A stretch of DNA of 64,000 bases. It comes from Coenobita brevimanus. Taxonomy: Eukaryota > Arthropoda > Malacostraca > Decapoda > Coenobitidae. The position numbers were made by a program, and so were the translations under genes. Positions 23,848 through 35,717 of this stretch are shown here, in pieces. Below the pieces are notes generated by a model that saw only the letters and a program-made list of their open reading frames with translations, was not told where the DNA came from and searched no databases. The stretch is taken from assembly GCA_032717465.1 (NCBI GenBank), contig JAVRFU010000131.1:272356-336355 (forward strand). The letters run 5' to 3'. The number at the start of each line of letters is the position of its first letter. Positions within the stretch are counted from its first letter, which is position 1.

Positions 23848-25956
23848 ATGGCAGAACAGTCTTACTGGACAAAAAGGAGGCGACTGAAATCGCGTGTCAG
23901 CACATTTAGAATTCCTTCAGAATTCCTCTGTAAACCAAGATGTTGACTTGTATGAGACTAACCAACAGTTCCCTGAGTCATGTGCTCACAGTTCAGAAAG
24001 CCAAGTGTTGCGTGGTGAGCATTATGATGCTGCAGGAACCTCTGATGTAGGTTTTGAGAGAGCCCAAGCTAGTAACACTCGTATAGCCTCACAATCACAA
24101 GGTCATTGTCTGGACAGAGATTGTTATTCCTCTCCACTTTCTGATAGCTCTGAAAACAGCGACATTAATGTATATAAAACTGGTACTCATAACAGTGGTG
24201 CTCATAACAGTGGTGCAGAGCAGTTGTGTACCAAACTTGCAGAATGGGCAGTTAACTATCAGATTCCACAAACTGCATTAAGCAGCCTCCTTTCTCTACT
24301 AAGAAATTATCATCCAGACATCCCAATGGATGCCAGAACTTTGCTTAAAACACCAAGCCAAAGTAAGGTTAAGGAGATATCTGGAGGTACATACTATCAT
24401 TTTGGTGTTGAAAAATCTCTTGTAAGAATTTTATCAACAACAGAAAGTATGAATGCCCTGAAAGACAGTGAATCTATTTCATTGCAAGTAAATATTGATG
24501 GACTTCCCTTGTTCAAAAGTTCAAACATACAATTCTGGCCAATTTTAGCAAGAATTAATAACCCACTTCAGAGTAGCCCTTTCATTATTGGATTGTTTTG
24601 TGGGAATCACAAGCCAGAAAACATTGATGAGTTTTTTAAAGACTTTGCTTCAGAAATGAAAGTGATTGATGAACAAGGGATAGAAATCGAGGGACTTCAA
24701 AAGAAGCTGGGAATTAATATAGCCTGCTTTATTTGTGATGCCCCTGCTAGGTCATTTGTTAAACAAATTAAAGGACACAATTCATATTATGGCTGTGAAA
24801 AGTGCAAACAGAAAGGAACTTGGAGAGGAAGAATAGTTTTTCCATCACTTAATGCACCCACACGAACTGATGACGACTTTGATACAATGACCCAAGAAGA
24901 GCACCACTGTGCTAGGTCACCATTAATAGATCTTGGAATTAAAATGATTAGCCAGTTTCCATATGATTATATGCATCTAGTTTGTCTTGGGGTTACAAGA
25001 AAATTACTTGGGCTTTGGATAAAGGGACCTGTACAAAATAGGTGCAGAGTTGGAAGAAATGTAATAAATAGTATATCAGAAGATTTGCTGAAGTACTGGA
25101 GATTTCTACCTTTTGAGTTTACAAGAAAATGTAGATCACTTGCTGAAATAGACAGGTGGAAAGCAACTGAATTCCGACAATTTCTGTTGTACAGTGGACC
25201 AGTTGTCTTGAAAAACAAATTGCCTGTAGACAAATATGGATATTTCTTAGATATCTCTGTTGCAATATATTGCCTATCAAGCCCCTTTTACAGTACCACA
25301 CACTGCCAATATGCTCATAAGTTACTCTGCACCTTTGTAAAGGATTTTGGTAAGATATATGGTGAAGAAATGCTAGTTTATAATGTACATGGTCTGTCAC
25401 ACCTAGCTGATGATGTAGCAAATTTTGGTCCACTTGATAATTTCTCAGCCTTTCCCTTTGAAAATTTCTTAGGGAAATTGAAGTCTATGATTAAGAAGCC
25501 CAATTCTCCAATTCAGCAAATAATCAGGAGATTGGATGAAGCACAGGATTTTCAGCCAGTTACTCTAAAGAAAACTGAGACTGACAAAAATAATGGTGTT
25601 CCGAAGTGTATGTATAAAGATGGACCATTGCCAGAAATTAAAGGTGACTTTTATCAGTTCAGAAAGGTCACATATAAGAATATGAAATTCACTCTAACTT
25701 GTGGAGATAATTGTGTTAAAGTTGGATCAAATGTAGGCTTGATAAGGAACATTTTGACCAGAAAACATTGTAATGAAACACTGGTTCTGTTTGAAGCTTT
25801 TATCAATATATCTAGCTTCTTTCAAAATCCTCTCAGTTCTTCTGACCTAGTGATATTGCTCCCATTTCAGAAATACTGACAAAGTATGTAATGCTGCCAT
25901 ATAAAAATAATAAATTTGTGATCATTCCACTGATTCATCAGTATAATACACCATAG
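23848..25956 (+). CDS. CACTA/tnp2-like transposase ORF with two apparent frameshifts
   Basis: The long frame 23894-25876 has an in-frame TGA just upstream and starts only at GTG, so the real start is probably ATG 23848 in a neighbouring frame (MAEQSYWTKRRRLKSRV, good ATGG context), joined by a one-base shift near 23895. The core carries VNIDGLPLFKSS (Asp codon 24497-24499), FICDAPARSF (Asp 24737-24739), a Cys pair (GCEKCKQKG), FPYDYMHLVCLGVTRKLL, YNVHGLSHLADDV and FPFENFLGKLK, as in arthropod and cnidarian transposases of this family. Near 25850 another one-base shift would extend it with KYVMLPYKNNKFVIIPLIHQ to TAG at 25954-25956. Poly-A signals (AATAAA, about 25908) follow. It presumably excises and integrates the surrounding element. 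The shifts could be decay or assembly errors. Confidence 0.78.
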
Positions 25957-26833
25957 TTAAATGCTAAAAAAAAAAAAAAAAAAAAAAGTTATTTCATGCA
26001 TTTTTATACTAGTATAGTGAGATGTTATATATCAAGAGGTTTGCATTTAATTAAAGGACATTAAAGTAAACCGTCAGTATTTTTTGATGAGTTCATTGAT
26101 ATGTTCTGATTTATTAGTCTATCAGAGTACTGTATGCATACTCATCACATACATTGCTACAGTTTGTATAATTATGAGGCACTGTGAGCTGAAGGGAATT
26201 GAAGCAAGTGCCACCCCTGGTAAGAGACATACTCATAGTATGTATAGCACTATCTAATTTTCAAACATACATATATCTCAGCTCTTTAGCTAATTTAAGG
26301 CTGATAAGCAAAGTGCATGAAGCAGGACCTAGTTATCTTATGTATGGGATTCTTACAAAACTGGTGATTACATTGTTGTATGCAGTAATCTGGTTCCAGT
26401 AACTCTTTGATGTGTAGGGGGAGCACATCAAACTAGATGCTGGTAAAGTTGCTTGCATCCTTTCAAATATTTCAGGTATATAAACCATTGCCTAAAATTT
26501 CAGGCAATTTAAAGTCCACCACTTTGTTCTAAGTATCATATCTCATGAAGGCACATTCTGCTTGCTGCACAGTGAAAATCTAAAGAAGTCTAAGACATCC
26601 ATATAAATATTGCAATACCAGAATATGCATATTCAATATTAAAGAAATTAATTGTATATGTAAGTAGCATGGTATGTACCGGTATTACAGTACTCTGAGT
26701 CTACTGGTCTGTAGGTTTAGGTAATTGAGATTTTATGCAATAATAGTGTTTAATCAGTTCGTTATTATTATTCAAAATTTGTATGTATCATATTTTAGTC
26801 CAACTATGTGCTGCTTCTGTATTTTCTTTGCAG
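25957..26833. other. spacer between the two transposon genes
   Basis: A poly-A run at about 25965-25987, then AT-rich sequence that should hold the 5' part or promoter of the downstream gene. No exon was identified except the acceptor ending at 26833. Confidence 0.4.
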
Positions 26834-26845
26834 CAGATTGGCGAG

Positions 26846-29800
26846 ATGTTTTACGTGGTGGAATTCAGTGATGCACAAGATGTGGCCGTCATCCCATCAA
26901 CATGGTTAAAGGGCAGAGATGAAGCAGTTTGGCCAAATTATTTATCCACAACTCGAATAAACAATGCAGTTGTCAGCAAAGAAATACCTAAATCTGAATG
27001 GAAGAAATACTCCATAAAGATCATGTATGAATCAGGTAAGTACACACATATCTGGAACTTTTCTTACCAACACCAGTTCTACTTTAAGCAAATTCCCACT
27101 GCTCTTTTTAAAAAGAATATATATAATTATACTCATATTAGGAAAATACTTCAGCCATTATTATGTTTACTTTTGGTTGTGATGTATCTATATATAATGG
27201 CTGCTTGCTCTTTCTCCAAGCTCATTGTCACTTCATGTAGATGAAATGGTAATCTTGACTTCTTTATCTTCATACAGATTCCTATGAGAAGGCAAGAGGG
27301 AAACTAAAAGAAGCAGAGTATCATTCAGATCTACATACTGATCTACTTACTGATTTTGACGATGAAGCTGTGAGGCCTCGTCATTCAAAGAGAAAACGAA
27401 AGTACGTATTGTAAAATACGAAATGTTTTGATGATGTATATGGAAGAGGTGTGGTATGTAACTGATGAAAGGATTCTTTACATTATGTAGGTCTGACTCT
27501 TGGTCATTATCTGCATCAGTTATATGAATTTTCAGGCATCCAAGAAGGTACACAAGCTCTGAAAGCTCTGAAGATGGTTGTAGGACTTCAAAGACTAGAA
27601 AATCTGTTGTCACTTCAAGCAGTGACAGTGATGATGACATCAGTAAGAAGACAATAAAAGCAAGACCAGTTCCACCCAAGATGTCTGCACCAAGCCTGAC
27701 ATCAGCAAAATTTACTTCTCCACATGAAACCCCTTCTACATCAAATCAGGTTGAGCCACAGCCTCAGTCTCCCGATGGAAGCTTAATAGGTAAATGCATT
27801 AATGGACTTTGAATTCTGTATGTACACCACTATTGCACAATGTATATTATTTGCTATATTGTGGCTTTTTTTAACTTGATGGCAGGGAAAACTGGCGCTA
27901 ACAGTTTTTAATAGTATATTCAACCACTTGTTGTTAACTGCATGCTTATGATTTTTGTTTTATGTAATATGATTAGATATACTTATGTGGGTAACATGCA
28001 TTGCATTTACAGCTTTTGAGACCAGGGTCTCGATGGTGTTGGAGGAGCTCCGCACTATCCTTGAGTCCCTCAATGTGAAAATCAACACACTGCTAAGAAA
28101 CTCCTCCTTTGAAGAGCAGGATCAGGGGATGCTGGAGGGAATACATTTCCCTTTGAATGATAGAAATGATATTGCTTCACTTGAATCCAAGTTGCTTGAT
28201 CCCAGTGAAGAGAAGAAAGTTGTAAGTAACTTATGTAACGTTAATTATCCTTGCATAGGAAGGAAGGATTTTGATGGGTGAATATGAAGGTGAACAAGCA
28301 ATTTTTCTTGAGTTTCTAAATTGAGTGGGATGTAACCTGAGTGTACATATTACTTACTTTAAACCAGTTTATGGTGAGCATAAGAGTGATGACTATTTGT
28401 GAATGACTGTGTGTGTTTGATTAGGTGTTAAGATTTTTCTTTACCATTTCAGATTGCACGTTTTTGTGTGATAGGGAGTGCTAACCTCCAAGACACAGTG
28501 AGGCACATTCTTAGGTATGCTGTGACAAACTCCTTGGCTATGCAATACAACTGGTGTGGCAAAGGTGAGAAACAGAGCTTTGGCATCCTGAAATTGAAGG
28601 ACACCATTATAGTAGCCAAATATGCTTGAATCTATTTATCTTTTCTATTCTCTTTGATGCTTGAGGGAGCATCCCCCTAGGGGTGGCCTCTCCTTGTCCA
28701 TACACTCTCTCCTTGCTTGTTCTAGCCCTCTTCTCCCACCAGCAACTCTCTCACACGTACTCCTTCACCCTATCCACCCACCTTCCAAGTGGCCTTCCTC
28801 TACTTCACTTAAATACGAGTACACCTTTTTTTACAAACTCAGCAAGCTTCATCCTCTCAACATGGCCAAACCACCTCACCCATTCCACCACCCAAAACTT
28901 CACTCCATCTGCACAAGTTCCCATACCACACCTTTCATACACATTCTATTACATCCTCCCACCTTGACACAATTCACATATCTCTCTCAGGTAGCTCATC
29001 TCCACAGCACACACTCTCATCTGGTGTGCCCTGTTCCATGTTCAAGTCTCTGACCCATATGTCAAATGTTGGTAGGAGAATGCTATTCCTCAGACCCCAT
29101 GGACCTCCCTCTCATAACCCTTGCAAGGGATCCTAGAACTCTCCTACCCTTCACAGCCTTCTCATTTATCTCTCCTTCCATTTCACCATGTTTACACAAA
29201 AACTGTACCCAAATAATTTAAACTCTTTCACTTCCTCCATTCTCTCGCCTCCTAAAACAATCTTACAACTTGTTACTGATGGTACTCTCACCCTGTAAGG
29301 TTTGCTGAAACCACACACCTCTACTTCCTTCCTCTCAAAGACCATTACTTTACTCTTACCAGCATCCACTTTCAGCCCTCTTCTCTTATACACATTACTG
29401 AATTCATCCACTACTCTTTGCAGATCCCTTTCACTCTCAACAAGCAATACAGTGTCATCAGCAAAGAGACATGCAGCCACAGCCCAGTCTACTCTATTCA
29501 TTTTCAGTCTAGCACCTACATTCCCCATTTTAGCTTTCATTTCCCTCACACAACCATCTATGAAAATATTGAACAACCAATGTGATATCACACATCCCTG
29601 TCTTACTTCCACCTTTATAGCAAAACTCGCTCAGCTCTCCCTCCACCCTTATACAAGCACTTGCATTCTTATAAAAGGCCTTAATCCCTTCCAGTAGCCT
29701 CTCACCTACACCGTAAATTCTGAGAATATCCCAGAGAACTTTCCTATCAACCCAATCATATGCTTTCTCCAGATCCATGAAAGCTGCAGACAATTTATTA

Positions 29801-30642
29801 CTCTTTCCCAAATACTCTTCTGTAACTTCAGTTACTAATATTTGATACACACAACTTTTACCCTTCCTAAACTCTCCTTGCTCCTCACTTATCTTCCCTT
29901 CAGTAACCTCCATCAATTTCCTGTCAAGATTCTTCCATACACTTTTCCTGGCACACTAAGTAAACTTATCCCCCTCTTATTATTACATTCTTGTTTACTA
30001 CCTTTTTCTTTGTGAAGAGGGACAATAATTGCCTTCCTCCAGTCATCTGGTACTTCTCCCTGTCTCCATGTGAGATCACATATCAAGGACAGCCATTCTA
30101 CCACTGCTCTCCACCACTTTTTAACATTTCACCAGTTATTTCCATCTATACCCGCAGATATATGATACTTTGGCTTGACTATTGCTTTCTCCACCTCCTC
30201 TTTATCAATTTCTTTCTGTTTATACACTCGCTTTCTACCTGCTTTCATACCCATACTTGTCACTATTGCTTCACTTGTAGTCGCCTCAATACTCAAGGAA
30301 AATATTTGAGTGCTGTTTCTTTGTTTCTTTCTTGTGACATATCAGTAATATTTACTAGTATATACTGTTATTACTATATAAGCCTTGTTAAGATGGTAGT
30401 GCAAAAGTAAAGTGTAGTTCAGGGAACCAAATTCTCATGGTTTCAGAAACTGTGACGATATTTAATGAGGGAGTAAATAAGAACTAATGCAAATAATCTT
30501 TTTGACAGAAAGTGTGCGCAAGCATCCAGACTATAGGCATACAACAGCAGCCTCTGTTGAAATCATTATGAAAGAATGGTTCCGCACAGCCAGAGACCGA
30601 GATGGAGGGCGACGAAGGAGGGATCGAAGTGCAGACCACTAA
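26846..30642 (+). CDS. multi-exon gene with DUF4806-like C-terminus, inside the transposon
   Basis: Exons with GT-AG borders and compatible phases are 26834-27035 (ATG 26846, MFYVVEFSDAQDVAVIPSTW), 27278-27401, 27536-27789, 28013-28221, 28453-28564 or to 28611, and 30509-30642 (stop TAA 30640-30642). The first part resembles the N-terminal module of arthropod DUF4806 proteins. The middle is Ser/Asp-rich with basic KRKRK, a likely nuclear signal. The end (IHFPLNDRNDIASLESKLLD, VRHILRYAVTNSLAMQYNW, VEIIMKEWFRTA) follows the DUF4806 pattern. The last junction is uncertain: the consensus donor at 28565 skips a conserved segment (FGILKLKDTII), whereas GT at 28612 keeps it but shifts the frame, as if one G of the donor was lost. 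It could be a DNA-binding accessory protein like TNPA of plant CACTA elements; that is inference. Confidence 0.72.
28630..30300 (-). mobile_element. degenerate LINE in the last intron of the DUF4806-like gene
   Basis: Read on the minus strand, 30104-29913 gives VEWLSLICDLTWRQGEVPDD. 29916-29530 gives RT text with AFMDLEKAYDWVDRKVLW. 29612-29166 gives VRQGCVISHWLFNIFIDG and the catalytic FADDTVLL. The C-terminal remains run down to about 28660, and an AATAGAAAAGATAAATAGAT tail ends it near 28630. Several frame breaks make it inactive. It belongs to the same broad group as the (TAGA)n-tailed ends, which it supplies with an RT example. Confidence 0.85.
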
Positions 30643-30828
30643 AAACAGTATGAACACAGAAATAATACTGAAGCTTTGCCAGGTCACAGCTGTGAGTGTG
30701 ATGTGTGCAGCACATAACACAGGTATCCTGTTAATAACTGAACTTTGGAAATGTTTGCAATTTCTACTACCTCACCTACACACCTGTGTGAATACTTGAA
30801 ATACCTCAGTCATTAGTACAAGTAGGCT

Positions 30829-31789
30829 TTAGTCTATTCCCTTCCTGATTCCTACCCAAGCCAGTAAGAATGTAGTTGATTGGCTCATACACTTTTGCTG
30901 GGATGGCTGGTGGTGGATGAGGCTATCTTGTCTCGCTGCTGCAGAGAAAAATGTTCATATTTCTTTACTTAACTTACTTCTTACACACAATAGACACTTC
31001 TTTTATGCATCACTGAATCAAACAATGATTTTTCAACAATAATACTGCATTCAAAACTCGATAGGCTAAAATACAAAGTAATGACGAAGAGTTAAATTCA
31101 AAGAACAGTATATAGTGCTTTATTCCACTTTTTAATTATCGAAGGTTTTTGCAGAAATTTCTTAACTAAATTTGGAATTGTGGTCATGATGCATGTCACT
31201 GTATGAAAGGGAGGGAGAGAGACCACACCGACCAACCGGGCACCTGCCTCTCCTGCCCTTCCTCTCACCCAGATTAACGTGCATAATGACCGCAAAACCT
31301 TCATTTTCTCTTCTTATATTGTACTTTACCTAAAATCTGCGAGTACCATCATCTTCAGGAGAGTTTTGGTACAAGAACATGTGTTTTGTTCCGAATTTAG
31401 TCTCAGAATTTCTGCAAAAACCATTAATAATTAAAAAGTGGTATAAAGCATTATATACCTATTGTTCTCTGACTTCAACTTGTCATCATTGCTTTGTTTT
31501 TTAGTCTGTTGGGTTTCTTTTGCTGTGTTTACTGATTCAGTGATGCAAACAATGTGTCTATCTTGTGTCAGAGGTGAGTTAAGTAAAGAAATATGAACAT
31601 TTTTGTGTGTGGCAGCGAGGCAAGTTAGCCCCATACACCACCACCACCACATCACAGCTGAGTCCATCAGCCAATCAGCAACATTCTCGACCACCACCAA
31701 CACATCCCAGCACAAGTGCAACAGCCAATCAGTGACGTTCTTACTGCCTTTGGTAGGAATCAGGAACCCAGTTGAAGTGAATAGACTAT
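30829..31789. repeat. long imperfect inverted repeat (fold-back element)
   Basis: Left arm 30829-31166 (TAGTCTATTCCCTTCCTGAT ... TTTTTGCAGAAATTT) is repeated in reverse complement at 31409-31789 (AATTTCTGCAAAAACC ... ATCAGGAACC ... GAATAGACTA), with a 240-bp centre. Clear matches include ATGTTCATATTTCTTTACTT with its complement at about 31581-31600 and GCATCACTGAATC with its complement near 31532-31545. The right arm has about 60 bp more (extra CCACCA-rich sequence). This is the structure of a fold-back/MITE-type element; no coding sequence is seen. Confidence 0.85.
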
Positions 31790-31799
31790 AGTAGACTGT

Positions 31800-33090
31800 C
31801 ATATTACCCTCTACACTATGGTGCTATAAAGTGCTTAATACTAGTATACTGAAAGTATGAGTAGATAAAATGGTGGGACCACTACCTTATGGTGCTCTGA
31901 TCTGCCTGTGACTAGTAGTGCCATATTGAAAGCACTAAAAAGATGTGGTGTGAACATGAATGTGTCTCTTTAATTACATAGTCATACATGTACAGTTAGT
32001 GTAGAACAACAGAAAGCCCTGCCATTATTTTCTTGTGCTAATTTTGCTCCTAACACTAAAAATCTGACAAATGGAACTCTGCAGGTTTTAACTGATGTTT
32101 GGATGTGTACAAGTGCTAAAAGTCACCTCTCAGCTCTGAAAGACCAGGTCTCCTTGTAATTACTGCTAAATATCTGAAGGGAAAAGTTTCTGTTTTGATG
32201 TCAGACATTATATTAGAAGCATTACCTGCATCATGTTGAGTTACATATATAGATTAATAGATGACGTACCTTGCCCTAGTCAGTACTTTAACTTCAGGAG
32301 CCACATAGTTGCTAAAAGTTTGGGAACAAAATTTCCTGTGATTTTTTTTTTTTTGCAATTGTATGTTTAAGCTGATTCTGTGGTGATGTGATGTTTAAGA
32401 ATAATACTCAAATTTCTTGATAGATAGATAGGGAATTTCTAGTCTTCTGTACACTGAAATAATGGACTTAAAACTTCTGTATTTTTTGTCTAAGTTACAA
32501 AGCTGTGTCAAGTGTCTGGCATGAGAGGGCCACCTCCCTTGTAAAGGCAACATGAGCCCTATATACTATAAATAGATCAACAAACTTCTCGACATTTGAG
32601 GTACTTATAATACAGTAGGTTAAGTAGGTTTTGTGTTATCTCAGAATTGTATTTTATTTTATATACTTCTGTGTTATTATGGCATCATTAATGTGCACCC
32701 CAGTCAAACATGATTCTTTGTGCCGCATTATGTATTGTCACAGTATGGTTTGTTACTCTGATGGAAATACTATCAATAGGAATACATACTGTATTATATT
32801 TTCAAATTCTGTGTATGCATTTTTTTTTTGTATAAATACTCATAATTTTTTAAAAGTTAGGAACACGGCATATATTTACAGTTATACCTTAATATATACA
32901 AGTGATGGGTTCACCATTATTATGTACAACTAAGTTGTGTTTTACTTCCAAGTTATCAAAAACATTGTTGTTGAGTTTACATGTATTGAGAATGCTATGA
33001 ATAAATATATATCTTGATATTTCTTGCACATTTTGTTTTAATTCAACCTTTTTAGTGTTTTTGAACCATTCACTTTTTAAGCGGGTTATG
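31800..33090. other. 3' non-coding part of the large transposon
   Basis: AT-rich, with a poly-T at about 32343-32354 and 32819-32829. No supported gene. Confidence 0.4.
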
Positions 33091-33212
33091 GCAGTAATTA
33101 CCACGTTGGCCCTCCGTAAGCAGCCCTCCGGAGAACCGATGAGCAAGACTGGCAGCGGGCCTACGTCAACAGCCTACGGAGGGCCGCTGGTTTGACATAC
33201 GTAAGGCCTGCG
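33091..33212. repeat. subterminal repeats of the ~10-kb element
   Basis: GGCCCTCCGTAAGCAGCCCTCC, CCTACGGAGGGCCGCTGG and CCTGCGGAGGGCCGCCC lie within 120 bp of the right terminus in mixed orientation. Clustered subterminal motifs of this kind are transposase or TNPA binding sites in CACTA elements. Confidence 0.6.
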
Positions 33213-33240
33213 GAGGGCCGCCCTGTTTTTGTTTGCTGGG
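33213..33240 (-). repeat. right terminal inverted repeat of the ~10-kb element
   Basis: It ends TTTTTGTTTGCTGGG and complements the left terminus at 23259. Confidence 0.7.
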
Positions 33241-33744
33241 ACAGCATATGCCACAATATGCTCTGACCAGGGCACTCTATTAATTGCACCACCAGATGTA
33301 ATTTACTTGGACTTGGTAGGGGGGGGGAATGGGGACTTATTGCATAATGATTCCTGACCTTCAGCTCAGATGCACAATGTTCACAACCACCCTGGCTTTC
33401 ATTCATCAAACATTCAAATTTCAACAATACGCTTAAATGGTTCTCACCCTGGTAACTTTCATAGCGACACCCTCTGGAAGATTACGCTGGATATACTCAA
33501 GGTAGGTGTAGCAGTAGACTGTGTGAGGCGCGGGAGTGATAAAGTGAGGAAATGGGTTCTGGCTTCATACTGCACTCGGTGTTTCTTGTGGATGTGCACC
33601 GACTTCAGTAATGTCCACCGTTTTATGTGCTTTGTGGGCCAAGCTCTGTGAAAGATATAAGCTTTTATACTGATTTATATTTTTCTCTATTGGGCTATAG
33701 AGTTACTTGTGGAAAGGCATACAGATATTTCTTAAACTATATTT
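33241..33744. other. no supported gene
   Basis: A GGGGGGGG run at 33321-33328. A short GT-AG bounded segment at about 33465-33501 on the plus strand is too small to call. Confidence 0.35.
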
Positions 33745-33960
33745 CAGTTAAACAGGGAGGCTTGATCCTGCAGCTGGATACCTTCACATGGTGGAACTGA
33801 CATAGCAAAAACTGCCTGGTTATTCAAACATTCTCAACTCCATCCCAATCCCCCTAAAAGAGGATGGTGAACTGTAAGAGAAATCCAGTTTCAATCTACA
33901 GTCCACCCAGATCACATTCAGATAAACCTGGGGTCACAAGTTCACAACAACAACAACAAC
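33745..33960 (+). repeat. diverged interspersed repeat, copy 2, with (CAA)n tail
   Basis: CTGCAGCTGGATACCTTCAC and TTTCAATCTACAGTCCACCC parallel 596-620 and 716-740. The copy runs into (CAA)n at 33939-33963. Confidence 0.5.
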
Positions 33961-33963
33961 AAC

Positions 33964-35130
33964 ACAGAGGATTCAACTTTTGTCTTATGGCTTACAGCCT
34001 TGGTGGGGAGAAGCTGAGTTTTCAAGTCTGTAATTACTGAAACTTTTTTTTTTAACCTAGGGATAAAGGAGACTAAATGCCACCAATGAATTCCACATGT
34101 TTCACAAGAAGCTACCAAAAGAGGTGAGAGTAGGAGTTTGGAAGTACTGTGCCCTCTCGCCCTTTGTGCCGGTGTAGAGATACGACACGCTCACCACCCA
34201 ACACCTGTGTTTTCAACAAGCTCATTCCTCTTATACTATTTAAGGGGAGAATGTACAACTGCAGATGAAATTACCACTTCACTCTTTCGTCAAACAGTTA
34301 GGTGACCCCACCATAACATTCTGAAACTTTGCTGGGCACCACAGATTGCACCACTGGGTTTTAAAACTCACTGTTCACTAACCTCATTATTTATCCTACT
34401 GATTTATAGTATTGAAATGTATCAATATTTATGCCTATAATTCTACCTCAAGATTTCTTTCTCCTTGGCACAAAACAGATGCAACAGCCTTCTTAAACAT
34501 TTTCCCACCCTATGTGAATGCAAAAAAAACTGCTCTAAAATGATGGTGATACTGCCACAATTACAATGCTACTGAATAAGGTAGGTATAAGACTAATCTA
34601 CTGCCTATCTTTAGCTAACAACCTTTATCCACTACCCAGAAAATGTTACAAAGACAATGAAGGTGTGTAAAAATTAGTCACCAAGTCTCTACCATTACAT
34701 ATTTTTTGTATTACAGTATTTCTTCTGCCTAAAGACATTTACATTCAGCTAGGGCAAGATTTAGGATGGGGGTTGGTAGAGATATGTTTACCATGTTGAA
34801 TAAAACCATCTGAAGGTAACAAGAACAAACTATAAAAGGACGAAGCCATATGGAAAGGTTACGTATAAATGAGGCTTGGGGTGGAAGACAATGAAGTGGA
34901 CTTATGATTAACAGGAAGGAATGAGCCTAAGTAAAAGAGGGTCACAGTGTCAAGACAATGGGGACATAAAGAGAGAGAGAGAGAGAGAGAGAATGTGTGT
35001 GTTTAGGGGCTCTGAGTTTTGCTTCCTCATTCTCCAGTGTTTCTTTGGATGTTATTCATGGAAGTTGGTATTTATCAACTTTTTATGTTCACCAAAGGAT
35101 TGCTTAAAAAAAACTGCACTGATATTTTTG
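33964..35130. other. no supported gene; (GA)n microsatellite
   Basis: (GA)n at about 34973-34991. The rest is unique-looking. Confidence 0.35.
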
Positions 35131-35149
35131 CAACTTAAGCACATATGAC

Positions 35150-35326
35150 GTAGTTCATTTACATAATGTTTTTGACATATCAGATAGAGCCAGGATATCG
35201 GGGGCTTGAATGGTGAGCGAATCGAAGCGTGGCCCATTGGATCGGGCAAATTTGGCCTGTCTGGACGTTGTTACTGTGCACTCTGCCCTAGGGTGGGAAA
35301 GGAGGTCCAGATGATGATGATGACTG
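35150..35326 (+). mobile_element. LINE 3'-end fragment with (GAT)n tail
   Basis: TTGACATATCAGATAGAGCC ... GAAGCGTGGCCCATTGGATC ... GGTCCAGATGATGATGATG matches 46120-46278, where the same text follows a recognisable LINE C-terminus. Both are therefore 3' ends of one LINE family. Confidence 0.7.
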
Positions 35327-35717
35327 ACCTTTTTCCCACATGGCTAGGGTAAGGTATGATCCTTAACATAATGGATGGATGGAGAAGCTGCAGTGAATTA
35401 TAAATGATATGAAATTGGAGATGCTATGGAACACTTGGAATGAGGAGATGCCAAGAGAGGGGTGGAAAAGTAGTAAGACCAACCCTCCACCCACCTATGT
35501 CTCTGTTATGCAATCTTCTCCTCCCCCATCAGGAGCACAGGGGCCTGGGATGGGCTAATTAATTTAGATAATTAAAGCAAGAGTCATTATATCACTCACA
35601 CTTGAATGGTATTCTGTATGCAATAAACCCCAACTACATCTCATATTTAAAGCCTGATGTGTCACATATGGTTAATAAGACAAAAAGTAGGTTGAACTAA
35701 CATGTCCTGAACTGTAC
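35327..35717. other. no supported gene
   Basis: A short repeat remnant at about 35510-35550 (AGGAGCACAGGGGCCTGGGA) like that at 17290. The following mRpS10-like exon should be located at lower coordinates but was not found. Confidence 0.3.

Larger units (their letters stand above)
23259..33240 (+). mobile_element. probable ~10-kb CACTA/EnSpm-like (CMC) DNA transposon with two genes
   Basis: The left end CCCAGCAAACAATGACCGGC (23259 on) and the reverse complement of the right end, CCCAGCAAACAAAAACAGGG (33240 back), share 12 perfect terminal bases and then GGCGGCCC-type sequence with one gap. The dinucleotide AC flanks both sides (23257-23258, 33241-33242), a possible 2-bp duplication. The right end carries repeated subterminal CCTACGGAGGGCC/CCTGCGGAGGGCC motifs. 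Inside are a transposase ORF, a spliced DUF4806-like gene, a LINE relic and a fold-back repeat. The boundaries are inferred from the inverted ends alone. CMC elements are known for short 2-4 bp duplications, which fits. Confidence 0.65.

Noticed and set aside
23894..23896. GTG as the start of the transposase
   Set aside because: A GTG start is implausible for this eukaryotic gene, and a better ATG with family-like N-terminal sequence lies 46 bases upstream in the adjacent frame.
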